Shown here: positions 29,215 to 32,353 of the stretch, piece after piece
Numbering within the stretch: the stretch's first letter is position 1
How the letters are laid out: each line of letters starts with the position of its first letter
Assembly (NCBI GenBank): GCA_016789955.1
Contig: JAEUPB010000017.1
Location: forward strand, 1-32,353
Source of the DNA: Rubrivivax sp.
GTDB taxonomy: Bacteria; Pseudomonadota; Gammaproteobacteria; Burkholderiales; Burkholderiaceae_C
Direction of reading: 5' to 3'
Length of the DNA stretch: 32,353 nucleotides
Program-made: the position numbers and the translations under genes
Notes under the pieces: generated by a model
The model's database searches: none
What the model saw: only the letters and a program-made list of their open reading frames with translations
What the model was told of the DNA's origin: nothing

Positions 29215-30039
29215 ATGCCCATCGCCTCCCCGTACGACGACCTGATGCGCCACGTGCACCGGCACGGCGTGGCCAAGAGCGACCGCACCGGCACCGGCAC
29301 GCGCAGCGTGTTCGGCCACCAGATGCGCTTCGACCTCGCTTGCGGCTTCCCGCTGATCACGACGAAGAAGGTCTACTGGAAGGCGGTGGCGGTCGAGCTG
29401 CTGTGGTTCCTGCGCGGCGACGACAACGTGCGCTGGCTGCACGAACACGGCGTGACGATCTGGGACGAATGGGCGCGCGCCGACGGCGGCCTCGGGCCTG
29501 TCTATGGCGTGCAGTGGCGCAGCTGGCCCACGCCCGACGGCGGGCACATCGACCAGATCGCCGACGTGATCCGCCAGATCCGCGGCAACCCCGATTCGCG
29601 CAGGCTGGTGGTCAGCGCGTGGAACGTCTCCGAGCTGCCGAAGATGGCGCTGGCGCCGTGCCACGCGTTCTTCCAGTTCTACGTGGCGCCGGCGCCGCAG
29701 CCCGGCGGGCGCGGGCGGCTGTCGTGCCAGCTGTACCAGCGCAGCGCCGACATCTTCCTCGGCGTGCCGTTCAATATCGCCAGCTACGCGCTGCTCACGC
29801 ACATGGTGGCGCAGCAGTGCGACCTCGACGTCGGCGAGTTCATCTGGACCGGCGGCGACTGCCACCTCTACGACAACCACCGCGAGCAGGTCGAGCTGCA
29901 GCTGACGCGCGAGCCGCGCCCGTCGCCGACGCTGGTGATCAAGCGCCGGCCGCCGACGATCTTCGACTACGCCTATGAGGACTTCGAGATCGTCGGCTAC
30001 GACCCGCATCCGCTGATCAAGGCGCCGGTGGCGGTGTGA
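29215..30039 (+). CDS. thyA: Thymidylate synthase
   Basis: Methylates dUMP to dTMP with methylene-tetrahydrofolate, producing dihydrofolate that the next gene product recycles. The 274 residues are slightly longer than the E. coli 264. Motifs: [14 protein letters not shown] (phosphate-binding arginine), [46 protein letters not shown], nucleophile Cys149 in [43 protein letters not shown] and the C-terminal IKAPVAV. The ATG at 29215 follows a GATAAT box by 6 nt. The folA start lies 28 nt after the stop, forming a folate/thymidylate operon. Confidence 0.98.
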   Translation: MPIASPYDDLMRHVHRHGVAKSDRTGTGTRSVFGHQMRFDLACGFPLITTKKVYWKAVAVELLWFLRGDDNVRWLHEHGVTIWDEWARADGGLGPVYGVQWRSWPTPDGGHIDQIADVIRQIRGNPDSRRLVVSAWNVSELPKMALAPCHAFFQFYVAPAPQPGGRGRLSCQLYQRSADIFLGVPFNIASYALLTHMVAQQCDLDVGEFIWTGGDCHLYDNHREQVELQLTREPRPSPTLVIKRRPPTIFDYAYEDFEIVGYDPHPLIKAPVAV

Positions 30040-30067
30040 AGCGGCTACCCGTGCGGCGAGGCCCGCG

Positions 30068-30565
30068 ATGATCCTCGGCCTGATCGCCTCGGTGGCCCGC
30101 GACGGCGCCATCGGCCGCGGCAACGCGCTGCTGTGGCGCGACCCCGAGGACCTGCGCCATCTGCGCGCCACGACCATGGGCTGCCCGGTGCTGATGGGCC
30201 GCCGCACGTGGGAGTCGCTGCCGCCGAAGTTCCGCCCGCTGCCGGGCCGGCGCAACGTGGTGCTGACGCGCCAGCCGGGCTTTGATGCCGCCGGCGCAGA
30301 GGTCGCGGCCGGCCTCGACGCCGCACTGGCTCTCGTGGCCGACGCCCCGCGCGTGTGGGTGCTGGGCGGCGCCGAGCTTTACGCGCAAGCGCTGCCGCGC
30401 GCCGATGAACTCGTGCTCACCGAGATCGACGCGACGTTCGAAGGCGCCGATGCGCACTTTCCCGCGTGGCGCCGCGACGACTGGCACGAAGTCGAGCGCC
30501 GCCCCGGCACCGGCGCCGACGGCATGCCATTCGCGATCGTCACGTACCGGCGGCGCGGCCGCTAA
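30068..30565 (+). CDS. folA: Dihydrofolate reductase
   Basis: Reduces dihydrofolate to tetrahydrofolate with NADPH and is the target of trimethoprim. The 165-residue length is standard. Motifs: ILGLIASVARDGAIGRGNALLW, then the catalytic-Asp region DPEDLRHLR, cofactor-binding MGRRTWESL, and RNVVLTRQ, followed by VWVLGGAELYAQALPRADELVLTEID and the late FAIVTYRR strand. The catalytic Asp corresponds to E. coli Asp27 in PADL. It follows thyA, the source of its substrate, by 28 nt and precedes an MFS gene by 15 nt. No mutation associated with trimethoprim resistance can be judged from this sequence alone. Confidence 0.98.
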   Translation: MILGLIASVARDGAIGRGNALLWRDPEDLRHLRATTMGCPVLMGRRTWESLPPKFRPLPGRRNVVLTRQPGFDAAGAEVAAGLDAALALVADAPRVWVLGGAELYAQALPRADELVLTEIDATFEGADAHFPAWRRDDWHEVERRPGTGADGMPFAIVTYRRRGR

Positions 30566-30580
30566 CCCACCGGGCCGCCC

Positions 30581-31852
30581 ATGGAGCCTTCGAAGACCGA
30601 CGCGGTCGCTCCGCGCGAGAGCGTCGCGCAGTGGCTGGGCCTGAACCGTGCCGCGCTGGCGGTGCTGGTGGTCATCTTCTGCATGGGCCTCAGCGAGGAG
30701 GTCTGGGCCAGCTACCTGTCGCTGCACCTGGCCGACAAAGCCGGCTCGATCCGCCAGGCCGCGGTCTATGTCGGCCTGATCGCCTTCGCGCAGAACATCC
30801 TCGAAGGCTGCGGCTACCTGATCGGCGGCTCGCTGGCGCACCGCATGGGCGCCCGGCTGGCGCTCGCGGTCTCGGTGTTGCCGCCGGCCGTCGGCTTCGG
30901 GCTGATCCTGGTGGCGCCGTCGCCGTGGACCATCGTCATCGGCGCGGTGCTGATGACGAGCTGGGAGCCGCTGTCGCTGCCCGCCACCTTCGACGTCGTC
31001 GGCAGCGAGGTGCCGAAGAACCGCCGCACCATCGCCTTCGCGCTGCAGAGCATCCAGAAGCGGCTGCCCAAGGTGATCGGCCCGGCGCTGGGCGCAGCGC
31101 TGTTCGTCTCGGTGGGCTACTGGGCCAACGTGGTGGCGGCCTTCGCGCTGCTGGCGCTGGCACTCTCGATCCAGCTCGCGCTGACGCGCCGCATGACGCC
31201 CAAGTCCGAGCCTGCACGGGTGCCGTTCGCCCGCATCCTGAACGACATGCCGCGCGAGCTGCGCCAGCTGCTGGGCGCCGAGATCCTGATCCGCTGGGGC
31301 GAGTGGTTCGTGCGCAGCTTCGCCGGGCTGTACGTCTACCAGCAGCTCACCGTCGAGCTGGGCTGGCTGCCCGCGCCGGCCGCGGCGATGGTGGGAACGC
31401 TGGTGGCGATCGGCAACTTCACCGCGCTGGCCACCTACATCCCGGTGGCCAAGTGGGTGGACAACGCGCCATCGCCGCGGCCCTTCATCGGCCTCACGTT
31501 CCTGCTGTTCGCGCTGTTCCCGATCTTCCTCGTGCTGCTGCCCAAGGCAGCCATGGGCGTCGGGCTGTCGGCCGTGGTGGGCCTGGTGGCCACCTACGTG
31601 CTCAACGGCCTGCGCGAGATCGGCGAGCCGGCGCGCAAGGCACTGATCACCAGCGGTTTCCCGAAGGAGGTGCGGGCGCGCGCCGTGGGCCTGTACTGGG
31701 GCCTGCGCTCGTTCGCCTTCTGCCCCGCGCCGCTGCTGGCAGCGTGGCTGTGGCAGGAACTCGGCCCGGAACGCACCTTCCTCGCCGGCGGGGTGATCGG
31801 CCTGCTCGGGACGGCCTGGTTCGCCTGGAGCGGGCGGCGCCTGCAAGCCTGA
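30581..31852 (+). CDS. MFS transporter
   Basis: A 423-residue major facilitator protein with about 12 helices. Recognisable stretches are AALAVLVVIFCMGLSEEVWASYLS in helix one region, the loop IGGSLAHRMGARLALAV resembling motif A, NRRTIAFALQSIQKRLPKVIGPALGAA, and the second-half LNGLREIGEPARKALITSGF. The subfamily is not clear to me. It ends the thyA-folA operon (15 nt after folA), so a folate- or pyrimidine-related cargo, or antifolate export, is conceivable but only by position. Ends at TGA 31850-31852, followed by a gene-free repeat region. Confidence 0.85.
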   Translation: MEPSKTDAVAPRESVAQWLGLNRAALAVLVVIFCMGLSEEVWASYLSLHLADKAGSIRQAAVYVGLIAFAQNILEGCGYLIGGSLAHRMGARLALAVSVLPPAVGFGLILVAPSPWTIVIGAVLMTSWEPLSLPATFDVVGSEVPKNRRTIAFALQSIQKRLPKVIGPALGAALFVSVGYWANVVAAFALLALALSIQLALTRRMTPKSEPARVPFARILNDMPRELRQLLGAEILIRWGEWFVRSFAGLYVYQQLTVELGWLPAPAAAMVGTLVAIGNFTALATYIPVAKWVDNAPSPRPFIGLTFLLFALFPIFLVLLPKAAMGVGLSAVVGLVATYVLNGLREIGEPARKALITSGFPKEVRARAVGLYWGLRSFAFCPAPLLAAWLWQELGPERTFLAGGVIGLLGTAWFAWSGRRLQA

Positions 31853-31950
31853 AGCCAGGCGGCGCTCGAGTGCCGGGGTGGGGTGTCAGATGCCGGGCTG
31901 CTGCCGGCGCGTTGCGGTCCATTGCGCTGTTGGACTTGTCCATGCCGTGC

Positions 31951-32199
31951 AGCAAGGCCGAGGGCCGGGCAGGGCCCCGGGCTCAGACGCTCGGCCTTGC
32001 GCGGCGCTTCGCGCCGCGTCCCCTGCGATGCTCGGTCGCCTGGCCCGCGTCGGAACTCGCTGCGCTCCTGCGTCGCTACGCTCGAACAATCGACGCGAGT
32101 CAGATCACGAAGCGCGCCTTGCGGCGCGCGGCCAGTCGCCCTGCGTTTCTCGGGAGCCTCGCGATTCGCCCCAGGCCCTGCCCGACCCTCGGCCTTGCC
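31951..32199. repeat. Inverted repeat pair A (26-nt arms)
   Basis: Arms 31951-31976 and 32174-32199 match as reverse complements at 24 of 26 positions, around a core that reads AAGGCCGAGGG followed by a GGGCAGGGCC end. The 197-nt spacer holds the left arm of a second repeat pair, so the two pairs are interlocked. Confidence 0.75.
32000..32018. repeat. GC hairpin within the tail
   Basis: CGCGGCGC (32000-32007), loop TTC, GCGCCGCG (32011-32018): a perfect 8-bp stem. Without a T-run it may belong to a dispersed repeat rather than a terminator, although it lies 148 nt beyond the MFS stop. Confidence 0.55.
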
Positions 32200-32353
32200 A
32201 CCACCACCGCGTCACACGTGAGCCGCGCACCACCGTCGTCTCAGCAAGGCTGTGGGTGGGCCCTCGCGGCGGCGAATATCGAGACGCCCGAGAAGCGCAG
32301 CTTCTTCGACCGCGCGCCGCAGGCGCGCTTCGTGATCTGACTCACCGCGATTG
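32087..32353. repeat. Inverted repeat pair B (about 84-nt arms) reaching the window end
   Basis: The left arm, 32087-32170, and the reverse complement of 32271-32353 align over their full length with one 1-nt gap and about 80% identity. They share a 22-nt identical run (left arm from 32097) ending AAGCGCGCC. Small hairpins sit inside both arms: 32112-32129 (GCGCGCC/GGCGCGC), 32291-32305 (AGAAGC/GCTTCT) and 32312-32328 (GCGCGCC/GGCGCGC). The right arm runs to the edge, so its full length is unknown. Confidence 0.75.

Larger units (their letters stand above)
31853..32353. other. Gene-free tail rich in repeats
   Basis: I find no credible gene in these last 501 bases. A frame that is open across it is a continuation of an out-of-frame reading of the MFS gene. 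Most of it, from 31951 on, is made of inverted repeats and GC-rich hairpins listed separately. The first 100 bases show nothing recognisable. Confidence 0.7.

Noticed and set aside
32000-32018. The tail hairpin as a Rho-independent terminator of the MFS gene
   Set aside because: It lacks a T-run, lies 148 nt past the stop and shares features with the other repeat hairpins.
30466-32340. An open frame running from folA through the MFS gene into the repeat tail
   Set aside because: It is a frame-shifted reading of folA and the MFS gene; the end in the tail is made by the repeats, not by a protein-like sequence.

Overview
The window is a very GC-rich (about 70% or more, judged by eye), densely packed chromosomal segment of housekeeping and accessory genes. 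Gene content and order point to a betaproteobacterium of the order Burkholderiales. The main evidence is the run pyrG-kdsA-DUF1330-eno-ftsB, together with thyA-folA and the proteins' resemblance to that group. I see no rRNA, tRNA, CRISPR array, transposase or prophage gene. I call 32 protein genes, one of them cut by the left edge.

Layout. 2-5726 (+): CTP synthase (N-terminus missing), metal-type KDO8P synthase, a DUF1330 protein, enolase, the divisome protein FtsB, then a PnuC-type vitamin transporter overlapping a NadR-like kinase (NAD precursor uptake and trapping). 5749-8326 (-): MTA/SAH nucleosidase coupled to a CopD-like membrane protein, preceded by a tightly coupled VOC-ArsR-SRPBCC unit with a recognisable promoter. 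8479-9072 (+): a DUF3455 lipoprotein. 9093-11976 (-): a two-component system, regulator first, with a large-sensor histidine kinase. 12129-16189 (+): an SPFH/Band-7 membrane protein, an SH3-like exported protein and a divergent ApbE-like protein lacking several catalytic residues. 16143-17626 (-): Hsp33 and a gamma-carbonic-anhydrase-like protein. 17705-25106 (+): six genes joined end to end by overlaps of 1-7 nt (RluF-like pseudouridine synthase, Bcr/CflA exporter, MiaA, ABC ATPase, FtsX-type permease, AttH/CrtC-like secreted protein). 25127-26023 (-): a membrane GGDEF protein whose active site is destroyed but whose c-di-GMP I-site is kept. 26177-28024 (+): an ABCB-type exporter. 28049-29035 (-): an unrecognised helical protein. 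29215-31852 (+): thymidylate synthase, dihydrofolate reductase and an MFS transporter. 31853-32353: a gene-free tail holding interlocked inverted repeats and GC-rich hairpins.

How the genes work together. Most of the window is core metabolism: nucleotide synthesis (pyrG, thyA, folA), the LPS precursor KDO, glycolysis, NAD salvage, SAM-byproduct recycling, RNA modification and redox chaperoning. Accessory functions sit between these genes: signalling (two-component system, degenerate GGDEF, ArsR), envelope proteins (DUF3455 lipoprotein, SPFH/SH3 pair, AttH) and transport.

The observations I consider most worth a second look are the degenerate GGDEF protein with an intact I-site, the ApbE-like protein missing its metal-binding Asp, the six-gene overlap chain, the -10-like boxes placed immediately before start codons (possible leaderless transcripts), the GTCCCG cluster upstream of thyA, and the repeat-built tail. 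I did not find convincing evidence of a complete, wholly new biological system. The functions above are read from sequence motifs by eye, with no database search.
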